A stretch of 64,000 nt of DNA, taken from assembly GCF_014805685.1 (NCBI RefSeq), contig NC_060900.1, forward strand, positions 2,609,101-2,673,100, in the 5' to 3' direction. Below are positions 24,905 to 38,100 of the stretch, one piece after another. Each line of letters opens with the position of its first letter. Within the stretch, counting starts at the first letter, position 1. Under the pieces are notes generated by a model. The model did not search any database. It saw only the letters and a program-made list of their open reading frames with translations, and was not told the origin of the DNA. The position numbers were made by a program, and so were the translations under genes. Source of the DNA: Silurus meridionalis (lineage: Eukaryota; Chordata; Actinopteri; Siluriformes; Siluridae).

Positions 24905-25290
24905 TGTATTCTGAGAGCATTTTTATTTTTAGTGCATTCTCATAGCATTCTCTCAGAGCGTTCTCATAGTGTTTTTAGAGCGTTTTCAGAGTGTTCTCCA
25001 AATGTTCTCAGAGCATTCTCAGGGTGTTTTCAGAGTGCTTTTTAGAGTTTTCTTAGAGCGTTTTCAGGGGGTTCTCAGAGTGTTCTCAGTGTTCTCAAAG
25101 TGTTCTTAGTGTTCTAATAGCATTCTCTCAGAGTGTTCTCAGTGTTCTCAAAGCGTTTTTATCGCATGCTGAGTGTTTTCAGAATGTTCTCAGAGTGTTC
25201 TCAAAGTGTTCTCAGAGCGTTCTCAGAGTGTTCACAGTGCATTTGTAGAACATGCTGAGTGTTCTCAGTGTTTGAAGTGTTCTAAATAAT
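24905..25290 (+). repeat. Degenerate minisatellite, about 11-12-bp unit
   Basis: Irregular repetition of units like ttctcagagtg, ttctcagagcg and tttttagagcg across about 385 bp. Period varies by one or two bases, so the array is old or slippage-prone. Confidence 0.7.
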
Positions 25291-25398
25291 GTCAAAGTTA
25301 CAAGCAGTGAGACGGCGTAATTACCAATGCAGAGGAAGCGAGCAACAGGTGAGGAGATGATTACAGATTTGGTATGGATAAGAGAGGAACATGCAAGT

Positions 25399-25399
25399 C

Positions 25400-25442
<43 letters not shown>

Positions 25443-25473
25443 CTGAAACGCCTCAGGCTTGTAAAAAGCTTGT

Positions 25474-25528
<55 letters not shown>
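25399..25528 (+). repeat. CA tract and nearby GA tract
   Basis: CA units (25399-25441) and, 40 bp on, a GA run (25480-25528). Confidence 0.92.
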
Positions 25529-25531
<3 letters not shown>

Positions 25532-25601
25532 AGGAAAAAATGGGACATAGAGACAGACGGTGAATGAAAGAATGAGAGAGAGAATAAAAGAAGGAAAGAG
25601 A

Positions 25602-25636
<35 letters not shown>

Positions 25637-25701
25637 TGTGTAAAAAGTCTCTGCAGAGGGTCTTCAGACATTAAAACCAGATGCAGCCTTACAGCAATGT
25701 G

Positions 25702-25734
<33 letters not shown>

Positions 25735-25877
25735 TTGGGATATATTTAGAAAGTCCCAGCCTCATCCATCAAGCAGACACATTGAGATTAGCCTTTCTTT
25801 TTCTCTCGCTCTTCCTTTCTGTCGCTCTGCCCGCGAGGTGAGAAAAATAAACTCATAAAAATGGCCAAATGTCAATG

Positions 25878-25919
<42 letters not shown>

Positions 25920-26171
25920 TGACCACTAAATCCAGCGAATGCTGAGTATTCGCACTTGTATAAACCGAGTAAAAACTTCTTGGATGCTAACGCCTGATAT
26001 CTCAGGAGTGATTTCTCAGGAGTGATTTCTCAGGAGTGATTTCTCAGGAGTCTGAGTTTGATCATTTCCTCAACAGCTCAACGTCTCGAAATCACAAACA
26101 TGGTTTCATGGTTCTGTCCATCGTTCCCTTCAGATACGACGGCCGGCTAAGAAAGAAACAAAAGAAAGAAA

Positions 26172-26352
26172 GCTGCTTTATACGTGTCAAATGTACTTTA
26201 CAGCACAGTGAAATTCTTGCTTTACATATCCCAGTGCTGTTAGTAAACAGTGGGGTCAGTGATGATACAGCGCCCCTGGAGCACAGAGGGTTAAGGGCCT
26301 TGCTCAAGGGCCCCAAGCATGGCAGCAACCCCGAGCCTTAACCAGTGAGCTA
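26172..26352 (-). repeat. SINE-like family B copy
   Basis: acagcacagtgaaattcttg, cagcgcccctggagcacaga, gggccttgctcaagggcccc and ccttaaccagtgagctac at the tRNA-head-like end. Confidence 0.65.
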
Positions 26353-26439
26353 CAATACTAGGTTTCTGAGGCAACCAGAAATCATAGTGGAACATATTGC
26401 ATATTGGACATGATATTCTTGATAAGGCATTGATCGGTA

Positions 26440-26700
26440 TTGTAGTGAGAATAAATTTGATTCAATTCAAGTCAATTGGAAGATTTTTAACGATGGATTT
26501 TGTCTCACAGCATTTCAGCAGAAATAAATGGATTTGGAATAAACATTTTAGCGTCATACATTAGTCCCTGTGAGTTTCTCCCCTATGAGAAAGCCATTGG
26601 TGACTGTGGCAAGGAAAATCTCCCTGAGATGTTATAAAGAAGAAACCTTAAAAGGAACCAGACACAGAACCCATCCTCATCTGGCTGAGTCTGAATGTCC
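26440..26700. repeat. Dispersed fish repeat, probable non-LTR/SINE 3' end
   Basis: ataaatttgattcaattcaa, then ggtgactgtggcaaggaaaa, aaaccttaaaaggaaccaga and acccatcctcatctggctga. A divergent relative lies at 38.1-38.3 kb. The class is inferred from memory of similar fish repeats. Confidence 0.45.
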
Positions 26701-27081
26701 ATTCATTACAGTTGCATCATTGTTGAGGTGATCATCTGGTGAATGCAAAACTCTTCATGTTAATTGCAGGCTTAAGGCATTGTAGCAAAATCGTTTAGTT
26801 TCCCATGCGCTGATTATCACGAGTGTGTGAGAGATGATCACGTGACCGTCTGGGTTGGTTCCACCCAATAGTTAGGTGCTGTGAAAAGCACCACACAAAA
26901 TATGCCGGAATGTCATGAAGATGTGAGGAACGTCCCCAAATGCTCGCTTTCACACCCTCATGTTCTTTAATGACCGACATGCCGTCCCTCCAATAAGAGC
27001 TTTGAAATTAAACGAAAAAATCATGTGTGGTACAAAATGTACTTCGAGACTCCAATCGTTCTCCACACAACTGGATTAGGC

Positions 27082-27082
<1 letters not shown>

Positions 27083-27134
<52 letters not shown>

Positions 27135-27201
27135 GTTCAACACTATCTGTGCTAGCAGATGTGAAAAGCAAAGCAGGATGTGAGTGATTCTCAGATTGCT
27201 T

Positions 27202-27265
<64 letters not shown>

Positions 27266-27322
27266 CATGCATGCTAGGACCCCACCTCCTTTATACCCTG
27301 TTTCACCATAGCAATGACACAC

Positions 27323-27363
<41 letters not shown>
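27083..27363 (+). repeat. Cluster of three TG/CA microsatellites
   Basis: TG 27083-27133, TG 27207-27262 and CA 27325-27363 in 280 bp. The change of strand between neighbours allows GU/CA pairing in any transcript. Confidence 0.92.
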
Positions 27364-27365
<2 letters not shown>

Positions 27366-27443
27366 GCAATCTCCTTGGCAAACACAAACTCATTGGCAAG
27401 CACAAGACTGAAAATACACAAATGTGTGTTGAGTGTGTGTAAA

Positions 27444-27502
<59 letters not shown>

Positions 27503-27563
27503 TCTATATACAGTGGTTTCTTTGTGTAAAGCAGGAAAACAGTATCCAAACAGCAAGTGTTAA

Positions 27564-27633
<70 letters not shown>

Positions 27634-27732
27634 GACACTATATTACTACATTACTATAATCATTAAACATGTAAAGAGATATTTCCGAGAAAAAAAAGGT
27701 TATACTGGTTTAATTAATACACACAATATTAA

Positions 27733-27806
<74 letters not shown>
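27444..27806 (+). repeat. Cluster of TG and GA microsatellites
   Basis: TG then GA at 27444-27500, TG 27565-27632 and TG 27734-27806. Most of this 360-bp stretch is dinucleotide repeat. Confidence 0.93.
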
Positions 27807-27807
<1 letters not shown>

Positions 27808-28543
27808 GCATAAGAGACAGAATTTGGACTGTCAAAAATACAGCCTCTGTTGGATAATTATTTTCAGATTGCTACGGTAGACATTTTGGCTGCTGTGTAG
27901 TAAATCTGTCACAGTTTTTTTTTTATAGCGGAACACAAACGAATGCTAATCTGCGTGTGGTTAGCAAACAGCCACCAAAATCTGAAACGGTTGACGAAGT
28001 TAAAGTGTTTGAGACGGCCAGGGGTACATTGTTGCTGCGTCCCAATTCGGCCAAACAGTATCCAAGATTGGAATCAGCATCTAGACGGCTACACCCGTTC
28101 GATGTTTTACAGGTACGTGTGAAAAGTATCACCCACGGCTCCTTTTATCACAGTTTTCTGGTTTTCGTTTCATCGAATTCAGTCCAACATGGCGGACTTG
28201 TGGTGCGTCAGTGATCGTTGGCGCCTTCGGTGTTTAGGTGTATGATCTGTGGTTGGATGTTGTATAAAGGAATAATGAATATAATGAATATACATTTGCG
28301 GATGTCTCTTCCGTGACATGATGTGTCGGTACGTCCCTGGTGCTCTCATAAGATTTTGCCACACAATCAAAACGTCATGTGCACAAAAATCCAGAGTTTG
28401 AAAAGTTATTTTTTTACATCATCATGGTTTTAAAGGATTTAAAAAATATATATATACACATTGATGTTAAATAAAAAATTATACTAAGTTATCATACTGT
28501 TTCAGTCCGACTACATAACACAGTGTGTACCCATGCATGTGTG

Positions 28544-28588
<45 letters not shown>

Positions 28589-28810
28589 ACCTAAAAGCTT
28601 TGAAGTGACCTGGCAATTTGTCAAAATCACAGCAGAAAACTGCTGAACCATCAAAGGCTACAGGAAAAGGAAAGAATGGAAAGGGGGTTATTTAAGACAG
28701 AGACAGATTGTCCGAAGTAAACTAGAACCAAGAACTGAAACTGGATTCCAGCATGCTTCCAGTTCTCTTTGTTCGCCAAGAACCCACACACTCCCGGCTT
28801 TTCCTGTACA

Positions 28811-28812
<2 letters not shown>

Positions 28813-28889
<77 letters not shown>
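28813..28889 (+). repeat. CT microsatellite, very long
   Basis: About 38 CT units; it leads into the 28.9-29.4 kb minisatellite. Confidence 0.95.
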
Positions 28890-28894
<5 letters not shown>

Positions 28895-28920
28895 ACAGAA
28901 AGACTGGAGATAGAAGTCTC

Positions 28921-29370
28921 AGCCCATCATCACTCCATCATCACTCCATTATCACTTCACTATCACTCTATAATCACTCCTCTGTCAGTCCACCATCCCG
29001 CCATCATCACTCCATTATCACTTCACCATCACTCTATAATCACTCCTCCGTCAGTCCACTATCTCTCCATCATCACTTTATTACCACTTCACTATCACTC
29101 TATCATCACTCCTCTGTCAGTCCACCATCACTCCATTATCACTTCACTATCACTCTATAATCACTCCACCATCAGTTCATCACACCACCATCACCATATA
29201 ATCACTCCACCATCAATCTATCATCATTCCACAACTACTCCACCCTCACTTTATAACCATTCCATCATTGCTTTATGACCTCTCCACCATCACCCTATAA
29301 TCGCTCTACCATCAGTCCATCACCATTCCATCCTCACTCCACAATCACTCCATCATCCCTCCATCACTTC
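28921..29370 (+). repeat. CATCACTC minisatellite with higher-order structure
   Basis: A short catcactc[ct]a-type unit of about 10 bp is organised in a longer repeat of roughly 75-80 bp (blocks with cctctgtcagtccacca recurring). It directly follows the CT tract at 28813-28888. It gives long open frames that are not genes. Confidence 0.75.
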
Positions 29371-29859
29371 TTAATGTAAACTAAAAGGTTTTTGAGATTA
29401 TTTATGATAATAACAGTAGCTTCATATAATAACGTCTTTTTCCTGAAACAACTGTTTTATACCTATAGTTTTTGTTCTTTTCTTTATCTTTTTAACTCAA
29501 GACTTGCATGTGGTTTTGTTTCCTAGCTATTGAGCTAAACCCATAAGGAGAAGGTTCATGGAGCAGTTTAATTATGCAAATGTACACAAAACTCATATAA
29601 ATATTAAAATAAGGGCGCTGAAATATATTGCACTGTGTTTTATGTTAATATTTTGGCTTGGTTTCGGATCAAGCTGTAATTCTATAGATGATGGAGGTGG
29701 TGGAGCCCTCTAGCGGCTGCGGGTTTGAACTACAGTCAAAAATCCAGGTGCAGAAAGCAGCCCCGTCACTCTAGAGAGAAAATACGCAGTGTGGAGCCAA
29801 CACACACACACACACACACACACGCACAGAGAGTCAGACTGGAGTCAGTGTACAGGAGC

Positions 29860-29900
<41 letters not shown>

Positions 29901-30009
29901 AATATCGATACAATCAGCTCTCCAGGTGTTGGAGGAGAAGTCGGATATTACCAGCGAGAAGAACCTGATTTCACTGGAGCTTTATTTCGGGTTAGGATTT
30001 AATTCTTTT

Positions 30010-30042
30010 CATCTGATCTGATCTGATCTGATCTGATCTGAT
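30010..30042 (+). repeat. TCTGA pentanucleotide microsatellite
   Basis: About six tandem atctg units, in a segment that could be 5' flank of rflna. Confidence 0.85.
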
Positions 30043-30656
30043 CACTTGATATGAGACCGGAGATCGATCGATTTCCCACTGAAAGGTAAAACATCTGCCG
30101 CAGTCACTCTTCACTTCAATCGAATTATTTCTAATTATAATAATCACCAATTTGCATATTTTTTCTACAAATAAACCCAATGTACATTAGATCGGATCGC
30201 ACACTTACTAAAAGTGTACTATAAAAAAAACTTTAACAACATTATAAACAACATTATATTATAAAAACTTTCACAACAGCGAAACTCGACACTTGTACAA
30301 ATCCAGCGCTGGTTTCTAACAGCTGGTGCGAAATAACCGCTAACGCGTTCCTTCGATACCAAATACCACGATACTACCTGCCTGGATATCGTCCAACAGG
30401 AACAGACAAATGAAAAAAACTAAATGAAAACTTACTAAATACACAAATTCTTTTTTAAAAAGATGTTCAATAACCTCGCTGAAGTTAAATATTAACACCA
30501 ATTACTATTATTACGTATAACTTATTACTATTGTTGTTGTTGTTTATTTACTTATTTTTTTTTACTTAATTTTTTTTTACATGCACATGAATTATAGTGA
30601 TTAACCGTCAACCTTAATGAGCATGTGAAGGCTTTGTATTTGTGGTATGCAAGTTT

Positions 30657-30659
30657 TTA

Positions 30660-30722
<63 letters not shown>
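30657..30722 (+). repeat. CTAT (GATA) tetranucleotide microsatellite
   Basis: About 16 uninterrupted tcta units, next to the Tc1 element at 30.8 kb. Related gatagattgatagatcgatgg follows at 30749. Confidence 0.93.
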
Positions 30723-30779
30723 AAAAGATTGCTTTCACATGCTATTTAGATAGATTGATAGATCGATGGATAGATCGAT

Positions 30780-32130
30780 TGTGCAAAAGTTTCAGGAAGT
30801 TGTGAAAAAATGCTTCAAATTAAGAATCTTTTCATAAATAAAAGTGTTAATTGTTTATTTTTATCAATCAATAAAATGGAACGTAACGAACAGAAGAGAA
30901 ATCCACATCACATCAGTATTTGGTGTGACCACCCTCAGCCTGCAAAACAGCATCAGTTCTTCTAGGTACCATTGCAATATTTTTTTTTAAGTATCCTGGC
31001 AGGGAGGTTGTTCCAAACATCTTGCAGAACTAATCCCAGATCTTCTGTGGATGTAGGGTCCTCAAAACCGTCTGTCTTTACAAATAATCCCAGACAGAAT
31101 CGGGATACTGTGGAGCCAAAACTATGACCTCCAGGGCTTCTTGTTCTTCTCTACACCGAAGATAGTTCTTAATGACGTTGGCTGTATGTTTGGGGTCGTT
31201 GTCCTGCTGCAGAATACGTTTGAGGACAATTAGATGCCTTCCTGATGGTGTTGCATGATGAAGTATCTGCCTGTGTTTCTCAGCGTTACGGACACCATAT
31301 CTCCAGCTCCATTTGCAGAAACGCAGCTCCAAACTTGCAGGATACATTCACTATTCTTCACTGTTGCCTGGAGACACTGGTTATTGTACCGCTCTCCAGA
31401 CCTTCAGCAAACAACTTGCCTCCTGCTACAGCCGAATAGTTCAGATAATTGGACACATCAGTCCAGAGCACCTGCTCCTCAGTTTGCATATGTTTTTATG
31501 CAAAGTTGAAACTCGTAGCTTTGTTTCTCTGACAGAGGACAATTGTTCCATGAAGACCACTTCTGGTTAGACTTCTCTGGGTGTATCTGCATCCCACTGG
31601 TTTCCACCAGTTCTTTGCTGACTGCACTTTTGGACATCTTCTGATTTTCAATCGAAGTGAGCAGGACATGTCTTTCATCCTCTAAATTAAGTTTCCTTGG
31701 GTGACCACCGCACTCCGTCAACAATGCTTTGTTTTTCATCCACATAGTTTGAAGAGCACATCTTGAAACCCTAGTCTGCTTTGGAGAGCTTTGCATGGGA
31801 GAGAGACCTTCATGATGCAGTAGAACCACCTTGTTGCTCATTCTCGACACAGTGTAGAATCTGTGACATGACCATGTCTTTCACAACCTGACCTTAGTAG
31901 CAGAGTTTGGCTCCTCACCCAGTTTGAAGCTCCTACACAGCTGTTTCTGTTTCGGTGAATCACTGAGGGTTCAACCTACAAATAAAACCGATTATCATTA
32001 ATTAACATTAATTGGTTTATTATACAAATGACTCCTACAAAATCCCTGAATTTGCGAAAGTTGTACAGAGCGTGCAATGATTGAGATGATTTGGATTCTC
32101 TTCTGGTTATTTACTTTCCATTTGCTAATA
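30780..32130 (-). mobile_element. Tc1-like transposon, decayed, copy 1
   Basis: On the minus strand this reads as a Tc1 transposase in broken frames: an N-terminal part near 31479-31850 (VSRCALQ, HPRKLN, DERHVLLTS) and the catalytic block at 31078-31347 (ILQQDNDPKHTANVIKNYL, a DDE-family motif). The inner terminal repeat (aaatggaa[ac]gtaa... then agaagagaa) occurs at about 30872-30915 and inverted at about 32085-32130. The outer end with tgtgcaaaagttt is kept only on the left. Several frameshifts and stops; not active. It shares a family with 42.9-43.9 kb. Confidence 0.85.
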
Positions 32131-32362
32131 TATTTATTATATATTTAGTATAAAAGTTGTTTTGTTGTTTGTTTAATTTAAAATGTATTTTCTTTACAGA
32201 GACCGCTTGGGACTGAGATGGGATTTTCCTATGGACCAGGACTAAATAATTTGCCTTAACCTATTGGAATTTTATTCTTAAATATTCTAAATAAATAGTT
32301 TTTAGTTTAAACCCCCCCCCCACACACACACACCAGCTCAGAAATTTGTTAGTCTTGCGGAA

Positions 32363-32575
32363 ATGGTGGGCCACCTACACTTGCAGGCCATGGAGGAGAG
32401 TCTGAAGGGAAAGAGCCGTGAGGGACTCCTAGACAGTCCTGACTCAGGGCTTCCACCGAGCCCGAGCCCACCCTTCTGCCCACTCTCACCATCGTCCACG
32501 GAGCCTCGCACTCCCATCGCCTCCGACCACCATGGAGGAATGTACTGGAGGAAGGAGGGCCGAGAAGGCAAGCTG
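32363..32575 (+). CDS. rflna: rflna coding exon 1
   Basis: This exon encodes residues 1-71, from MVGHLHLQ to KEGREGKL, and ends phase 0 at a CTG|gtgagt donor. It holds the Ser/Pro-rich N-terminal segment. The bases just upstream (C run, short CA run, then cag at about 32333-32335) look like a 3' splice site, and another acceptor-like tttctttacag ends at about 32199. A noncoding 5' exon further upstream is therefore likely, but it cannot be fixed from sequence alone. Confidence 0.93.
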
Positions 32576-35105
32576 GTGAGTAGAAACCCTTCAATAAATA
32601 GACAATAGATGAAGTATGACCTACTAGATCTTCAGTAATCAGTGCCAAATAATGTTTTTGGCATAGACAGTAGTCAATCTAGAGCCTTTACTGGGAACAC
32701 TGGAAACACATTAGGGGAAAAGCCCACCTTGAATTAGACACCTCCACACTCAGCATTGTTAGTGTGGTGGCTGGAAACTAGAAGCTGAGAGCTTTGAGGT
32801 CACGAGGATTCCAAGTACACATACATACAAAACCTTAAAGATGCACACGATTGGTCCGATTCGGTGATGCTAATTGGATGATAGCGTGAACCAGATCCAA
32901 ACTTTATAGAACTGTGCAGTTATTATAACAACCAGCACACAGTCTGGATTTATTCATTTAGATTCTTCTCAACGCTTCTTCAGTGTTTTGTGCTTTCTGG
33001 TTTTCTCCCACGTAGTTTTCGAGACCCCAGTCGCATGGTTTTCAACTAGGTTGAAGTTCTTGATTCCTTCCCCCATTGTCAATAAGTCCAGATACTTGTG
33101 GAACAGTCACAAATCCAAATCTTTTTAACGCAAACCCAGAAGCTCTGCAAATATTTACTGCTCCCCGTGTAGATGATTGATGCCGAGTCAAGTCCTTCCA
33201 ATTCAAACATTCCCTGCAGCCTCGAAGTGCTTCCTGAGCACGTGCCATTCTTAACTCATGTACATTCTTCGAACCGGGGCTCCTGCAAACACTAAGATCT
33301 CCGCGTCTAAAACCTTGTTCGTGAGGATCAGATTTTGCGATCAAAACAAAACTCAAATGGAAAAGAAAACCGTGACTCATGCGGCTGGAGACGTCCGAAC
33401 GTTTGAAAGAAGGAAAGATAAGATGGCAGAAGTGAACTGCACTGAATCTCGGGATATGATCTGATAAAAAAAACACACAATAACACACCCAACCAGTGAA
33501 CACCTTGTTTCTAAAGTCACGTACGCATGCGATGCCATAAAAACATTAAGTCATAACGCTATGAAAGATCTGACATAAGCAGTCGAGGAATGAGTAAAAG
33601 GCCGCGGAGGGGAAATAACCACAGAAAACTAATGTTGTCTCAGGAGGTCTTTAGCTTAAACCCTTCTTTCCCATGTCTTTGGTTTATGTCGTGTAGGCAC
33701 ACGTATACTTGGAGAGCAAAGCAACCCCCCCCTTCATACCCTTTAGTAGTGTTGCTGGGCTGCTCACGTTACAGTGTGTAAGGGCACGCGCTGATTGGCG
33801 TTCCCCCAGCTCTAATTTCTGCCCCCTGAAAAGGTTACACAGTCCTAAGCTAACAGGCTGCAGCTAGGAGCCATTCACAACTAATCCTGGACCTCTGGAC
33901 CTCCCTTCAGTCACCAGGTTTAATCGTTAGGCAGGAATCTTCATGTTTATCTTGTAAATAAAAACACAGAGAAGCCAAAAGAGGGCGTGGTGTAATATTC
34001 TAATTTGTGTTTGATTGACATTCAGGATGCAAGAATAGCATTTAAATAAAAACATCAATCGACTTTTAATCTTTTGATCCTCGAGAGCTTAGTGGTGCTG
34101 GGATTTGAACTCATAACCTTCTGCTCCATCACCTTTTCATTCACTGTCTTTACAAGCAAACCTGTTCAAGCTGAAGCTCCGGGCGACTATCACGCAGCGC
34201 ATCAAGTCAGTAACTGTTCCTCTCCTCCGTACATCAGCATGTCAGGAATCCACGAGTCACAAAGCAATCAGTGTTTCTTCACGTCTTTATGATTCCGAAG
34301 TCCCGCATGACGGAGGGAACCTGTACAGGCATCGACCGTGTTGCGAACGCTTTTTTTTTTGTCTCCATTCAGGAATTAAATCCCGTAAAAAAAAAACGAG
34401 TGACTTTTTTTCTCCTCCAGCTCCACATGCATGCTCGCACTTGCCTGAAGATTTTCGGTGCTCTAACGGCTTGCGCAGGAATCAAACACCCTGGAGGAGG
34501 TTCTCCCCCCTGTTCGCTTGACTGCCCCGAACGGCCTGCTGCTGCACGCCGAGAGCAAATAACAATACGGACCGTTTTCATATTTTCAAATTTGCCGTCT
34601 TTTCGTCTCAGCAAACAGGAGAGAAATGGAAGTCTGCGTTACATCATCTTTCCGTACCACTAATGGCAGCTGAGTGTCTGTGAGGAGCGGTGTGCATAAA
34701 TAAAAAGATGAAAAGAGACATCAGATTTCGCACAAAACTTGAAGGAAACACTTATATAATCCCGACTCTTCCAGCCCGATGTGGTTCCTCACCAAACTGT
34801 TACCGCAAAGTCAGAGGCACACGATTGTGTAGGACGTCTCTGGATGCTGTAACATGACATGACATTTTCCTTTCACCTGAGACCCACAGCTGTTCAATGT
34901 GCACCAAGCCATTATACTGCTATACTCATTATACAAATACTGCAATACTGTTTATTAGGATCGAATAAACGCAGAAGAGGAAACCGAAAGGCACAACAAA
35001 GGCATCGTTGTTTGCTGCACATGGCATGTTCTAGCTGAACAGGACAACGTGCACATGCCTGCTTTATGAAGGCTTTATTTTATTTTGGTATTTTTTTCCC
35101 TCTGG

Positions 35106-35187
<82 letters not shown>

Positions 35188-38100
35188 GCTGCAGGTCTAT
35201 TTTGGAGTTGTTTGCTAATGCTAGCCAAGTACAATCTTCCCCGGTCTATTTCGGAGCTCTGGAGCTACCAGGGGCTGTTTGCAAACCCGTTGCATAATTG
35301 GACTTTCACCCCGCCGAGCGAGCGTGTGTTCATCGGAGTTAATAAACAGCGGAGGCTGTCATTGAGTTGACTTTGTGCTTGAGCTTGAGAGGAGAAAGTA
35401 AAGCTGCTGTCGCTGTCGCTGTCACAGCTGCTGCACTGCAAATCCGCCCGAGTACAATTCCTTCTAATTACACGTGATGGCAGCCTTATTTCTGTTGTAG
35501 TATAGAATTAACTTTTATGTTCCGCGTAGGTTTTACAACCTTTTAAACAGTCGCATGGTTCATAATTAAAAGGTGGCCACCGCTGGATTCTTGAACAACC
35601 TCGGACGAGAAAAGCTTCTTAAGTTCAGGAGCTGCTCTGTCGACCATCACAAAAGATCTGATTCTGGGGTTTTTTTTTTTACATATCTGATGAATATTTA
35701 GCGAACTGATGCCTCAGGGAAATCCAGATGTTTGAATACGCAAATTTGAAACACCCCCCTCAAGCACTACATTATGCTGGCCTTCATTTGCATATTGAAA
35801 CCTGATAGGCTCTTCCATTTTCTGATGCAATAAAACCAATTTATGTTGTTTTTTTGTTTTGTTTTTTTCAAATCAGACTCTGAGCTCTCCCTGTGCACTT
35901 TATTCTTCTGAAAATTGATGCAATATAGTCGAAAGTGTGTGAACCCTAGATCATTTGTGCTTATTAAATATATGTTTCCAGATTTCATGTCTCTTTGCTG
36001 TTGCTTTATTTTTGTCGCATGTAAAAAACAGCACAGTGAAATTCTTTCTTCACAGATTCCAGCATTGTTAAGAAGCTGGGGTCAGACAAGATTTAGCAGC
36101 CCTGAAGCAACGAAAGCTAAGGGCCTTGCTCAAGGGCCCCAGGAGTGGCAGTGGAACCTTCTGATCACGGACCCAGAGCCTTAACCATTGAAATACTGTA
36201 ACCTCTCCATATAATAAGCTTCACTCTTGTAAGACCCTCCACTAGGTTTTGGAGTGTAGCGGTGGGGATTTGTGTTTTAGCTACTCTCTCATTCGGATGT
36301 TTGTCTGTGAGGCTCCAGTTCTGGTTTATCCGAGAGGTGAGGTGTTTAGTAGGGTTGAGGAGGTCGGGGTTTTGTGCAGAAAGGTCGGCGATTTAATCAG
36401 CACCGATTGATCGTTTAAACTATCGGCAAAAATCTATATCAGTAGTTTTTCCGGTCTGCTGTCATTACGAGAGCGACCTCTAGAGGGGCGAGTCACTGAT
36501 GCCACGTGCTGTTTATTTTTACACGCGGGACTGCGTGCCGCATGGAGAGCGCTGTATTATATTTATTATTTATAATTTATTCATTATATAATTACGTTTA
36601 TTAATGAATATATTCATATTTATTTATTATTATTTTTAAATAAAGTTCAGTACTATTTTACATGGTTTGGAGTGTTATGTTTGTTTGTTCTTTTTTATCC
36701 AGTATCCAAAACTATCGGTTGAATAATCGGGTATCGGCAAGTACGATCCAACCCAGCTAATGTTGTCAGACAAATTCACGGTCGACCTCCTGTTCTATAC
36801 AACGGCGGGCCTGCGTTTATGTAGCAACAGTCTGGTCAGGTGTCCAAATACTTCTACATCTACAGGGTGAACGTTTAAAGTGACTTTCGGATTGTGAGAA
36901 ACGGTTTATCCTGAGTGTCTTTGCTGACAAAGAGGATCTCTCGGCTTTGTTCCATCTCCCTCCTGGAACCGTGTCCCTGCAGCGCTCAGAATAACATCCA
37001 CATTATAACATATGACTCTTTGTTACATGTGCAATTCATTTGTAGAGCCACGATGATCAGGAAAGATTCCTTAAGCAGCACAAAGCCAAGCACACACACT
37101 AATCTCCAATGAGGCTTTTTTTCTCTCTGATGTGTGTGTGTGTGTGTGTTAGGGCTGCCATTGTGGAAAGGCCCTAATCTAAAATCCACTGAGACAGAGA
37201 TAGCAAACAGATGTGTGGAACCCACAGTAAGTTGACTCGGCCGTCGGTCGGTTGTGCACGGCGTGGGCTCGCTTTCACAAAGACACCCATTGATCTTGAG
37301 CCTGAGTCATTTCCATTTGTTTTTCTGAAAGGTGCAGGGCATTGCCTTTTTGAGAAAGGAAGGCAGCGTAGCGCACGACATGGCGATAACGCCTACGAGC
37401 GGAGAACGTCAATACGAGACATCGGTATCTCCAAAACAGCAAACCGTACAAGAATTTCACCGTTAGAATAACTTTCACATCTTCAGGGAAGATGTCCCAC
37501 TAGATTTTTGTGGAGGTTTGTGGAGATTCATTCAGCTAGTAGGGTGTTGGTGAAGTGAGGTAGTGATGTAGGTGAGGTGAGGAGGCCTGGGGTGAAGTCA
37601 GCGTTCACTTTCATTTCTATTCAATGAGGATGAGGGTCAGAGCTTTCGAGCAGGAGATCTTCCACTCCAACTCAGCAGATCTTCATGGAGCTGGATTTAT
37701 GTCACGTTTCACGTTTGTATCGCCTAGCTTGTCCTATACAATCATGTTCCTCCTAATTTTGTTTGGGGAAGAACCACATATGGATGATGGATGTTGCAGG
37801 TTCACACTGCTTCACACACGGACTGTACATGATGTTTTTCAAGACGCTGTTCTACAAATTGTAGCTGAACGTCACCGGATCTTCATTTGGGCAGGTTGAT
37901 TTTACCACAAAACATTTTTTTTTCAAGCGAATTCACCAGGATGCAATTCAAATCTCGAGCATGAATCTTTTTGCCATGTAATTACTATCAGCAGTCTTCC
38001 ACAATGGCTCAAAAAAACGTTGATCACCGAACACCTCAACTATGATGGAACTGTAATGAATGGACATTCGGTGTTAAGGAGGAGGAGGAGGTTCCCTTCT

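Larger units (their letters stand above)
29375..30780. other. Upstream flank of rflna
   Basis: Higher CpG content than the preceding kilobases around 29,690-30,400. A donor-like gaaag|gtaaaac lies at about 30086, which could end a noncoding first exon of rflna. CA tracts at 29.80 and 29.86 kb, TCTGA and CTAT arrays. No TATA box or start site could be fixed. Confidence 0.35.

Noticed and set aside
28753..29278. 135- and 169-aa Ser/His-rich frames
   Set aside because: Products of the CT tract and CATCACTC minisatellite.
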